Shown here in pieces: positions 11,660-21,255 of a stretch of DNA of 64,000 nt. The translations under genes and the position numbers were made by a program. How positions within the stretch are numbered: position 1 is the stretch's first letter; every line of letters starts with the position of its first letter. Origin of the DNA: Acanthamoeba sp. SK_2022b (Eukaryota > Discosea > Longamoebia > Acanthamoebidae). The DNA lies in contig JANDJZ010001753.1 in NCBI GenBank assembly GCA_027943245.1, forward strand, positions 124,001-188,000, written 5' to 3'. Below the pieces are notes generated by a model. The model saw only the letters and a program-made list of their open reading frames with translations. It ran no database searches and was not told where the DNA came from.

Positions 11660-11960
11660 TCTTTCGTGCACACCAGCGTCTAGACTCCAGACAAAAGAAC
11701 CCTCTAACCAAGAGGTTCCTCCAGGCTGTAGCGAGCAAGGAGGCCGGCAAGGATGCGGAATTCGGGCAGGATCTACCCTGCTGACCACTCGCATGTACAT
11801 AAAACTCGAGGGCCATCAAAAATAAGAATAAATAAATGCTCGTCATTGCACCACCAGACTCTGGGGAAGAACAGAGGAGGCGGCCTCCTGCCCACATCAT
11901 GCCCTTCTAAAATCGCTCTTTCTTTTTCTCGGCGTCGCCTGCAGCCAGAGAAGATGAGAA
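11660..11960. other. Intergenic region upstream of heat shock gene copy 1
   Basis: This 300-base gap holds the promoter of the gene starting at 11659 and the 3' flank of the gene ending at 11961. An AT-rich patch (ATTTATTTATT on the minus strand) lies about 160-175 nt before the start codon and may be a TATA-type element. I see no coding frame. Confidence 0.45.
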
Positions 11961-14900
11961 TCAGTATTGAGCGCGACCAGGCAGGCGTGGAGTTGTACCA
12001 TTATATACATTGCTGCTTCGAAGATGAGCGACGGAGTAGCTCTTGCGGAGTAACGCGCGACCTCTAGCCATCTTCTTCTTCTTCGCTTCCTCTTGTGGTG
12101 CGACCTGATCATCATTGTTTGCGTTCTCTCGTTTTTGCATGACATCTTCGTCGATCTGAACATCAAAAAAGCAGGCAAGGTTGAGCTGTGATTGAATCCC
12201 GCTGACTGTGGGCGGGAGGGTCTGTGGACCTTTTCTCCAAAGAATTTGGTAAGGCGGAAGTTGCGTTTGCGGGCCAGCATTGCATCCGAGTCTACCGAAT
12301 GGGTGGGTAACGTCGCAGCCGATGCAGAGAGTTCTCGCCTACCACAGCGAATTAGACATGTCCACGTGGAGAGGACGTGTGTGCAGGCAGTATTACCTCA
12401 GCTGCTCGATCAAGTGGGTAGGAAGTGAGTCCTCGCTCTGGGGACGCTGACCGGACCTGCATTCAGCCAAGATGCGAAACGAGATAAGCGCGTGCGCCAC
12501 CAAATCGGCAAGGCGGGTGGAAGCACACCAAGCGCTTGATGGTGAATCCGGGTCATCAGTTCCGGGCGAGGTTGACAAGTAAGACGAGGCGGGCGATGAA
12601 GAGGGAGAAGACATGAATGACGATGGCGGCGAAGGGGATGATGAATATGAGGCAAGGGATGAAGTCAACAATGGAGACCCTTGCTTACTCAATTCCTGTT
12701 CAATCGTGGACAACGACGGAGAGGGTGGCAGGGCTGTAACAGGTGGAGAACAAACAAGACGATCGTCAGCAAGCGACAGACATCTGTCGTGAATGTGCTA
12801 CAGGTAACACAGGAGGTACCTCTCTTAGCTCTGGCCGAGGCAAAGGCCTTCAATCGCTCTGTGATCAAATCGAGTGAGGCATAGTCTCAGCATGACACTG
12901 GGTGATTTAAAAAGCTCAGGGTGTACATACGCTCTTCTTCCTCGGCGCTCACCTTCACAACACGTTCCCCAAATATCTTGTGGAGTTTGTGATTTCGCAC
13001 GTGTGCGGGTTGACTGCAGAGAGCAGAGGGGTTAGAGACTCGCCGTGGCTGCTGGCGCCAGCAAAGGAGTGGTGTACCTGGCAAACTGTATGTACGCCTT
13101 GGGCGGCTCTGTGGTTAGCACTTCAGTGCTCGTGAAATCGACGTGGTCCTCCCCAAAGAAGTTTTGTAGACGGACAGAGCGAGTGCGATCTTTGTTGTCC
13201 AACACCCGCGACCGTTCTGTGCGCGTTTGCATAAAGTGTAAGTTGAAAGCCAACTTACAAGAGAAAAAAGACAAGGATTTTCGGAACGCATACCCTTGAG
13301 TGTTTCAGGTTGGCCCATGTCGGCAGTGCTCGCCTTGCGTCGCAATACCGACATGGTCCTAGATGGTCGTGTGCCCTCCTTTTCGTCCATCAGCCATCCG
13401 ATCGGCGAAGAGGTCGACCTGTCGCGCAGGCGGTTGCCCTTGTCTTTGAGCGTCCCGATCACGCCGCCACGCGGACTGCCGGTGGTAATGACCCTCCTCC
13501 GTATCTTCCGCTCTCCACTGTACATGAGGTCCGATGGCGAGAAGGCGGAGGCAAGTGTAGATGTGGGAAGAATGCCAGAGGCCGAGTCTGTTCGTGGCGA
13601 GACTGCCGGCGGCGACGATGGCGGCGATGACGAAGAGGATGGCATGGACCGTTTCAGGGAGTCGAACGTAGGCAGCGTGGGCGATGAGTATGAGTGAACG
13701 CTTGAGAGCGCGGGTGAAGATGAAGAGAGTCCCAGCGATCGCCTCCGCGCGGTCTTGAGCTCCCTGCTGAGCCTGACCATTTCATCGGCCTTGCTAGAGG
13801 CCTTCTCCTTGAGCCTGCGACCGGTGCCGACGCCCATTCGCCGTGCCCTGTCGTACCAGCTTCCTCCGTCTTCCTCGAGCGGTGACGCAGAGATTGCCAT
13901 TTTCATCCGCCCTTCCATGCTTCGCTTCAGTTCCTCGAGCTTTTCGGCTTCATCAGTCCCCTTTCGCCGGCCGGTGTCCTTGATTATGGACATCAGGGGA
14001 TTGGCGCGCTTGTCTTCCGTGGGTTGATCGCTGTGCTTGATCTTCTCGAACGGTTTCCTTCTCACCTTGCCCAAGGGGCTATCGCCAGAAAGATAGCTGA
14101 GGTCGGGAATCCGCGTGGCGCCGGAGCGCGAGGCCCATCCACGCTCTCGATCGTCCACAATCTCGCGTCGCAGACCCGTGCTGCTGGAGTTGAAGCGAAT
14201 CTGCCGGAGGTCCTCCTCGTCCTCGCTTTCGTCGATGAAGGAATCGACGCGAAAGCGCGTCACGCCGCCAAATGAGATTGACTTCCTCAAATTGAGCTCC
14301 TCTTCCTCCTCTTCCTCATCTTCTTCTTCCTCCTCCTCCTCCTCTTCATCTTCTAAGGCGTTGTCTTCTTCCAATTCTTCATCTCCCCCACGCTCGTATT
14401 CCCCTTCGAGATCGCTCTCCGCGGTCTCGCTCTTTGGACCTTCATCTCGCTCATGTTGGTCCTCGTCAGGCACCTTCTCCAGCTGCAGTGGGAGCGAGGC
14501 TTCGGTCCTGTTCTCTTTGGTCACCTGCTCGCCCTGCCGCCGCGCCCGTGAGTTTTTCCGCTTCCGCCCTGGTGTGCTCGGCGGCACAAGGCTACCAGAC
14601 CGACTCCGAGACTGAGGCAAGTCGGGCATGCTGGGGCGAGGTGGCACTGGAGGAAGACAGAGCAGCAGGAAATAGAGCAAGAACAGCCTGGACTCGTACG
14701 CCTGCGTAGGAGCGACGTTTAGGTGCTGCTCATGGTATGTGCCCTAAAGGAACAAGAGTACCAAGCGCTGCAGCTCCGCTAGCTCGTGTAGTTTGGTGAC
14801 GTTGCGCCGTTCCTTTTCCACTTCCTGCATTTGCAACGGCGATTTTAAATAAATACCAACGTTGTTGAATTCACGCATGGTAGCCTCCAGCAGCGCACCT

Positions 14901-16024
14901 CTATTATCTTCCCGATGGCTACCCACACGAATTTGTGGGTGAGATGATTCAGGAATACGGTGAGTGGCTCTAAAGACGCATCATATCGAACGAAGCAATT
15001 CACGAGTAGCAGGGTTCGGAAGTCAGTGCTCCCCGCCGTTTGATGAAGAAGTCTCGCCAATCGTTTGCCGGGATGTTGTGGTGGCAGGTGCCGATGATCT
15101 CTGGGCGATCTTGAATCAGATTTTACGTTCGGGCCGAGTCCGCTCAATCCAAGAACGCGTTCCGCCGAATCTTCTAGGCTCTTAATCCAACCTGCGTACA
15201 CATCTGGCCGATCATCGTCCTCTGTAGCACACGGGGTCGTGAGCAAACCTCCCACGAATCGGTTTTCACGGGGGGTGGAATTTCACTATTAAGACAGGAA
15301 TGTGGGCTAAGATTTTGGCGGGAAGGTGAAAAGATGGGATAAGGTCCCCTGTAGGGACATTGCGGAGCGATTGCCCCGTAAGGTCCTACTCCTCACAAAT
15401 TGAATATAGGGGGGGGGGGTTACCAAAGGGGTCGAGCACAGAATTGGTGCGCGAGAGCCGGAACGAGGAATAGGGAGTCTGGGATTCGCTGCGGGGTCGT
15501 GGGATGGGTGTGGCGGGAGAGAGGGTGCGATGGCTGATGGAGCGTCCCACGGGACCGTGAGGCGAGGTGAAGAACGAAGGTAGATAGAGGACATCACGTC
15601 GGTTGAAGAACCGCCACACAAGGTCAAGGGCCGAGTGCATCACCAGCTCCACGATAACCAGGTCCAACATACGCTGCGCCAGGTTTGCGGAGGGAGCACT
15701 AACCCAGTTTGTGAGCCGCATGAAGCTCTCTGCAAACAGAATGGCCCCCTTCTCCAGCTCCTCTGCCGCTTCATCATCAAGCTCCATAAAATCTTCCAGT
15801 TCCTCTTCAAGCCACTCTTCCTCTCCGGCGACATCCTCCTCTGCACCATTCGGTTGCGCTTGTACCTCCTCTTGTGCGTTTTCCTCTCTCATAAACGCAT
15901 GGTCGACTACTCCATCCCCGTCGTCCAATTCCTCCAACGGGGGCGGAGGCGATCCATCGTCCAGTTCTTCCATCGATCGTCCAAGATCTCCTGGCTCAGC
16001 CAACAGGCATCTGTTTGGGTACAT
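11961..16024 (-). CDS. Large acidic multi-exon protein with three (R/K)xxxL(x)2-3FGE repeats; function unknown
   Basis: The N-terminal exon (start ATG taken at 16024; 15973 is possible) is acidic (EEEWLEEELEDFMELDDE) and then helical (LAQRMLDLVIVELVMHSALD). A helical stretch TDFRTLLLVNCFVRYDASLE follows. Splicing between about 14740 and 15100 is uncertain there. A large exon (to about 13280) has an extreme run of Glu/Asp, then ELNLRKSISFGGVTRFRVDS and many Ser-rich stretches. The C-terminal exons carry three related motifs, each on its own exon: RSVRLQNFFGED, RNHKLHKIFGER and RNFRLTKFFGEK. Each is followed by a short acidic or polar segment. The protein ends VYNGTTPRLPGRAQY. The repeats look like short docking motifs. 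The helical part faintly recalls RasGEF N-terminal regions, but I see no catalytic domain and assign no function. Confidence 0.6.
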
Positions 16025-16139
16025 AACCTTGGAGCTGAGGCTTTCGATTACGTAACCGGCGCTGTCGACACGTTTACCAATTTGCGCTTGCAAGCCTGGT
16101 TTTGGAAAAAGATGATCGACCAGGGTAAAACAAGCAGCG

Positions 16140-16145
16140 TTTATT
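16140..16145 (-). terminator. AATAAA polyadenylation signal of the translocator gene
   Basis: AATAAA on the minus strand lies about 150 nt past the stop codon at 16294, in the short gap before the next gene. Confidence 0.5.
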
Positions 16146-16293
16146 CAATCTGAACTTTACACTGCACCCTTTGTGTCTACTAGACCTTGCCCTTCTGGTT
16201 GTCAGCTTCGGGCTCAGTATTGACACTGCTCCAAGAATCCGTGCTGAACACTAGCAGAGAAGATTAGACGACACGCACGTGTGGCAAGGTAGA

Positions 16294-17863
16294 TCACCAC
16301 GGAGGTGTGAATGTACCGTCGCCGTTCTGGTGTTCGTCATCCTTCTTCGACGACTCTGGCAAAACCTTCTTGTCCTGTTTTCCGCCATGAGCGAAGTAGT
16401 GATACATGCCGGTACCTGACAGCGCGATGAAGATGCCTGGGTGGTGGATTAGAGGTGGGTCGTATGGCATGTGCAGTCGGGGAATGGATCCGAGAACGCG
16501 ATAATCACCTAATAGGTTCAACGGCGTAGCCTTGTTCTTGAACACTACAAACGAGAGACCAATGGTGAGCGTTTCCTGCAAGACGTAGTAAGAGCTTCGA
16601 TTAGTTCAGAGAACGTGCAGAAGCCAGAAGCTTCAGTAAACCGCACCTTGAAGGAACCTGCGACTGACACCGTCACTGGAGAGGTGATCTTGTTAAGGTT
16701 AAAGTTGGCTACGTTCAAGAAGAACGCCTACATTCATCAACACCTTGTCAACTGGGAATGTGAAGCTCTACGGTACGCGGAGAGGGAGAACCGTACTATA
16801 ACGGCGGTGCCTAATATCATCGCGACACAAAGGTTGATTGGCAGAGAGTCCCACGCCTCCATCAGGCCGGTGACTTCGCCAAACACAACAGCCATGCTCA
16901 GCATTTGGATAAGCGCCAATGGAGACATCTTCAGGAACGCAAGAGGTCAAAGTTTTTGAGTCACTATGGCTGCTGTCATGCGGAGGACATGTTGGATGAA
17001 CCGTACCAGATAGAGCACGTAGAGGGGATGGACGGCTCCTGTTCCAACAAGCACCATGTTCGTCATGACGCCCTTGAGCGAAGCCAGGACGCATCCAATG
17101 ATCAGGATGACGAAGCCTCCCTGATAAAAACTTGCGCTGGTGAGTAACGTCTCATACATGGTATCACAGCCTCAGCATTACCGCGTGGAAGTCAAGCTCT
17201 GTAAACGTCGTGAGGATCACTCCGCTTGCGATCACGGCCAACGACCTGCGCGTGTCCATACGCGAAAGAAGCTCGTCCATTAGGAAAGTAACCAAAAAAT
17301 GCTTTGGGTGACCGCATACCAGACCGCCTCGGCGGTGGCGATCTTCTTCAGTAGCCACACTGAGAACGCCAGCGTGATACCTGGCGTTAGTGAGCGGACC
17401 ACCTAGGACATATCCTGCATCGTCAGAGCCTCATCTTTGCCAACAAGGAGGAAGGTGCATGGCGGCACCTCACGAAGGCTGACGGTAGAATACATGAGAC
17501 TGGCGTTTCCCGCACAGATATTAAGGGTAAACAGGAGCGACAGCATTTGGATCTTTCGAACGGTGGAGGGAAGGATGGTGTTGTCTACGGGCAGCCACTG
17601 AAAGACGTGAAAGATGAGATAGCAGAACACGTAGGTGCCTGCACTGAGGACGGTGAGCCGTCTCGCTGGAGGTTAGGTCAGAAGAGTGGAGAATATTGGG
17701 ACGTACACAGCATGTGTGTCGCGGAGAGGATGAGGGGATACTGAAAGTTGACAAACTGGAATACGCTCTTGTTGAGGATAGTCAGCCCAATGTTGAGCAA
17801 TATCCAAGACGCCACCCTTTGCCCCCCCCCCCAAGCCCAAGTAAGGTACTTGCATATAATCAT
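16294..17863 (-). CDS. Triose-phosphate/nucleotide-sugar translocator family protein (DMT superfamily, SLC35-like)
   Basis: The start at 17863 leads into WILLNIGLTILNKSVFQF and FQYPLILSATHM, the hallmark first helix of the TPT/SLC35 group (LN-x-x-LT-x-x-NK-x-x-F). Further exons give FTLNICAGNASLMYSTVSL, VVRSLTPGITLAFSVWLL, FVILIIGCVLASLKGVMTN and VHPLYVLYLV. The key C-terminal helix pair LNKITSPVTVSVAGSFKE and GIFIALSGTGMYHY follows, with a hydrophilic tail ending in GTFTPPW. About ten membrane helices can be counted. Such proteins exchange sugar phosphates or nucleotide sugars across Golgi/ER or plastid membranes. In an amoeba a Golgi or ER nucleotide-sugar or pentose transporter is likely. 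The substrate cannot be told from the sequence. Confidence 0.83.
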
Positions 17864-18202
17864 ATAAAAGCTGGGAGACCGCGAGTGTTGTTACCAGAAG
17901 AGTGCACTGTTGCTAATGGACGCCCACAAAGCGCTTCTTGGCTTGGGCTGTTGCCCGTCCATGTGTATTTCTTGCGTTATCCGTACCGACGGGAGCGAAG
18001 AAAGCTGGTGTTGACCAAAAACACCGGAAGCTGACGTGCGGTGCCCACAAAAAACTGGCGTATTTTGATTTGTTGTTCTCCTTTCTTGCACCCCGCTTAG
18101 AACACACATACTCCGTCGCAGGAAGGCGCTTTATTGGGCGTTAGGGGCAGAGGCGCAGGCCTGGATATCGCTTGCTCTCGGTGCTCACTTCTCCGCAAGT
18201 GC
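17864..18202. other. Intergenic region between translocator gene and DENR
   Basis: About 340 bases hold the promoter of the minus-strand gene starting at 17863 and the 3' flank of the DENR homologue. A plus-strand open frame of 68 codons exists but has no supporting feature. A run of C residues near 17821-17831 lies just inside the neighbouring gene. Confidence 0.5.
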
Positions 18203-19413
18203 TCAGTGTCGCTTCTTGGTGGACTCGACGATTTTGATGGACTTTCGTGGGATCTGTGCGGAACGCTCGGGTAAGTGGGTGTGTGCAATTAAAACAAATA
18301 AAGATAAATTATTAATGCAAAAAAAAAAACAAAAAAAAAACAAAACAAAAACAAAAGAGAACAAGGAGAACGCACGTTCCACTCAGCATGCTCGACGATG
18401 AGCTCCTTGACTTCGCGGCTCAGATCGCCCTGGAGTAGCGAGAAGGTCAACAAACGCTTCCCTCCCCTCTTCCACCTGTGTCCAGCTTTCCCCTAACTTT
18501 CAAGAGGCCGTATACCTGAATGTCCACATCTCCCTCCTTCGTGACCGACGCGCCCGACGCAAACTTCTTCTTGAACACACTGGCCGCGTCCTTGAGGTTG
18601 ATACCTGTGCAATTGCGTGGGAGAGGTGAGAAGCTTTCTTACGCGCACGGCCGTCTCGGGGGGGGGAGGCGATCGGGAGTGTACCGAAGCCCTTGAGGCC
18701 AGAGACGGTCGTGACGATCTTTTTGCCCTTCTTCTGAGCGGTGGTGATGGTTAACTCGGCATCCTTGCCGCCCTGATAGGCAAGCGCGACAACGGATGGA
18801 GCAGAATGGCAGAAAGCCGTGAGCCAGACAAGAACGCGGCACGAGGCACAACGAAAAGAAATGTGCGCACTTTCTGAGGTCCTTTGTCGGCCTTCACTAA
18901 TCCCTTGCCGCCACGCTTGGACTTCTTCTTCTCTTCTTCCTCTTCTCCCTCTGTGCCCGTCAGATACATGGAGGTGAGAAAATGGCTTTCTTGCAAAGCA
19001 AGCCCGAGCGCCACACCATGATACCTTTCTCTTCTCCTTCCTCGCCTTCCTTTTTGATCAGAGAAGGGTAGACCTCAGGACAGTGTTCAATCAGCCAAGG
19101 CTTGCATCGGTTGAAGTCCGGTCCAAACTCGCAGTACTCGGCGGGCAGGCCACACACTGATTAAACGCAATTCTTCAGTATCGACGTCAGGCCTAAAATG
19201 AAGCAATCGCAAAGACATACCACCACAGTAGAGTACTTCCTTGGCCTTCATGGTCGGTACATCAGGAACCTCGGCTTCCGTCTCCTCTGAAAATCGAACA
19301 AAAATTGAGCTTGCGCCTGGAGAAAATCAAACTAGCAGAATAGGAAGCATGGAAGTAAGTGCGAAGAACGGACCAACTGTCTGCTCTACCTCGGTGGCAT
19401 CTTTTCCCTCCAT
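18203..19413 (-). CDS. Density-regulated protein homologue (DENR, SUI1 domain)
   Basis: The start MEGKDATE at 19413 splices in phase 0 to ETEAEVPDVPTMKAKEVLYC. The next exon gives the Cys-rich signature CGLPAEYCEFGPDFNRCKPW followed by LIEHCPEVYP, which is diagnostic for DENR. A Lys-rich linker (KKKSKRGGKGLVK) leads to the SUI1 domain: ELTITTAQKKGKKIVTTVSG, then the L-K-G-F/G-I-N-L-K-D-A-A region, FKKKFASGASV and QIPRKSIKIVE, ending TKKRH. DENR pairs with MCT-1 to eject tRNA from post-termination 40S subunits and to help reinitiation, in the cytoplasm. Length and domain order match the family. One intron contains an A-rich low-complexity tract. Confidence 0.93.
18319..18356. repeat. A-rich simple repeat in a DENR intron
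   Basis: Runs of A separated by single C residues fill about 38 nt of an intron on the strand opposite to the gene. It is simple sequence. Confidence 0.7.
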
Positions 19414-19520
19414 TTGTGTTGCGATGTGGTGCGATGAACCAGCAGGATTGCCCCCAAGTTTATTTTTGATATTTATTTCTTGCAAAAACTTGGAAAAAAC
19501 CAAGAAGCCAGTAACCTCGC

Positions 19521-20436
19521 TCATGTCCTTGCGCTGGTGGTGGTATCGGCGTCTGTGACAAGGACGCACGCGTGAGCTGGCCACCACAAGAAGCTGTTGG
19601 CTTGGCCACCAAACAGTCACATCATTCTTACCTGTTTGCAGAGCGGGGAAGCCTTCCTCCTCTATGCGGACACGACCGCTGATGTGCAGGTGCACCTGAG
19701 CGGCGCCACACCATCAGCGAGCCTGTAAGCAGCTTGGCCATCAAGCCTCCTGTCCGTACCTTTAGCACGCCTCCGTCCATGTGTGCCCTGATGTTGTCCA
19801 TATCGACGTTGTAGGGTAGCAACACCCGACGGAAGAAGCGTCCAAAATGTCTCTCCGTCTGGTGGTAGAAGCCTCCTTCTTCTCTCCTCGTCTGCGGCTT
19901 CAGGGCGCTGAGCGTGATCAGATTGTCCTTAATTGCCAGGTGGATATCCTCCCTGCCAATAAAGGTCAGAGAAGTGTACAGCACGGCTGCAATGACATCG
20001 ATGGTCCAACCTGGGAACTCCAGGCAGCTCAAACTCCACGCGCAGCCTGCCCTCTTCCTCTTCAAAGATGTCGCAGCGCGGGCGCCACAGCGTATGGTCG
20101 TCGATGTTGGGGTTGTAGTAGACTCTGGCACAGTGGCCAAGGAGTGAGTGGTACGACAACGCCTCCGGTGGCAGAAGTGGGTATACACACTTGTCGACGT
20201 CAGGTAAGCCTGCCCACAGAGCTTGATCTTTCCACTCTTTGAAGACGTTTGCGTCGCTATCGTAGGAGATGTCCTTCCTGTGACCAATTCCAACCACTGG
20301 CTTGCCGTAGCCACGCGCAGTGACCACCTCGCCTGAAACGAACTGCATGTGAGCGTTAGGCAGGCCCCAGCACACTTGGCAACATACCCTGCCTGCGCTC
20401 CATCTCTTCGTAGCTTACGTCTCCACCCAAGTCCAT
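19521..20436 (-). CDS. Small heat shock protein (Hsp20/alpha-crystallin), copy 2
   Basis: The start MDLGGDVSYEEMERRQ is at 20436. A later exon reads WAGLPDVDKVYYNPNIDD, then TLWRPRCDIFEEEEGRLRVE and FELPGVP. This is directly comparable with DVDRVYRNSHLDDRPLW...VDVFEEDAGRVSIEVELPGVP in copy 1. The domain goes on with EDIHLAIKDNLITLSALKP, ERHFGRFFRRVLLPYNVD and AHMDGGVLKV, then HLHISGRVRIEEEGFPALQT and a short tail ending TTTSART. The R-x-F-G-R-F-x-R-x-x-L-L-P and G-V-L motifs are intact. It should be a cytosolic holdase chaperone. The two copies share N-terminal arm features as well as the core, so they are lineage paralogues rather than generic family members. It faces a plus-strand gene at 20766. 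Confidence 0.86.
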
Positions 20437-20765
20437 CCTATCAGCACCTGTACATTTGATGGGAGCATTGGCGATGAACACGATGGTTGAGCTGAGGCAG
20501 CGCACCACTAACGGCCATGTCTTGCGGCTACCGCTGAAAGAAGAATACACAATACTACGCCACCCGCCCACTGGTGAAACACTCGGGGAGGGGTGCTCCT
20601 CACGTGGCCCATTCGGTTGCTGCTCGTCTGTGTGTCTACCAAGTTTCGCACTTGCTGAAACGTTTCGTTTTTTTTAAAACGAAGCACCAACGAAACGGAA
20701 CAAAAATATTGAGGAAAACAACAACAAAGGTAACACAAACTTGCCAGCAGGGTAACACGTTTCGC
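20437..20765. promoter_or_regulatory. Divergent promoter region between heat shock copy 2 and a small Cys-rich gene
   Basis: The 329 bases between the two divergent start codons contain a cluster of TTTCG/CGAAA elements (about 20643-20698). These include the palindrome GAAACGTTTC and a T/A-rich centre (TTTTTTTTAAAA). No frame looks coding. The arrangement suggests shared control, possibly stress-related. Spacing does not match a textbook heat shock element, so I call it only a candidate regulatory region. Confidence 0.45.
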
Positions 20766-21005
20766 ATGTCTTCCACACCCCCAACGGATCTATGTGCCTG
20801 TGTATGCCACTCAAACGCCAGCGTAAAGCACATCATGGCGTGCTGTAGGCAGTGCCCGAACTGCAAGGCTCACATCACGCGCGCAAGAGCCCAGGCTCAC
20901 CAAGGTGGGTTCCTTTTGGTTCCTCCTTCTTTTTTCCCTGCGTGGGGTCGCTAACCCTTGCCAGACGCGTGCAACGGCGTCGCTCCGGGTGGTGTTACGG
21001 AGTGA
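20766..21005 (+). CDS. Tiny Cys-rich protein with clustered Cys/His pattern
   Basis: Two exons give about 59 residues: MSSTPPTDLCACVCHSNASV, then KHIMACCRQCPNCKAHI and RARAQAHQ, an intron in phase 1, and a tail DACNGVAPGGVTE. The core C-x-C-x-C-H-x7-H-x3-C-C-x2-C-P-x-C is very dense in metal-type ligands and could bind zinc. There is no signal peptide, so a cytosolic or nuclear place is likely. An AATAAA lies 74 nt past the stop. I do not know the family. The gene is short, but splice phase, codon use and polyadenylation signal all agree. Confidence 0.6.
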
Positions 21006-21078
21006 GCCGCTCCCCGAATACACAGCTGTGGGACGGGTCGTGCTCGTGGGTGGCGATAAAGAATAAGACAAACGAGAT

Positions 21079-21084
21079 AATAAA
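21079..21084 (+). terminator. AATAAA polyadenylation signal of the Cys-rich gene
   Basis: The canonical hexamer stands 74 nt downstream of the stop codon at 21003-21005 on the plus strand. Confidence 0.55.
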
Positions 21085-21255
21085 GGTTGTGCTCTCGCTC
21101 TCTTCTCTTGATCTCGTGGTATACCGTCAGGGCTTGTGTTCTGAATGATCGAATCCCACCACTACCGTAGAACTCGGCCGTAACAGCTAACAGAGAGACG
21201 ACATGATTGGGGAGGCTCACGCTGTGAAGACGTATTGCTAAAAAAGTTTGTCCTG

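Noticed and set aside
12393..14680. Several long plus-strand frames rich in Ser opposite the acidic gene
   Set aside because: They mirror Glu/Asp codons of the minus-strand gene (GAG/GAA read as CTC/TTC) and have no motif.
20637..20700. Canonical heat shock element
   Set aside because: GAA and TTC units are present but the spacing is not the alternating nGAAn/nTTCn array, so I kept it only as an unnamed cluster.
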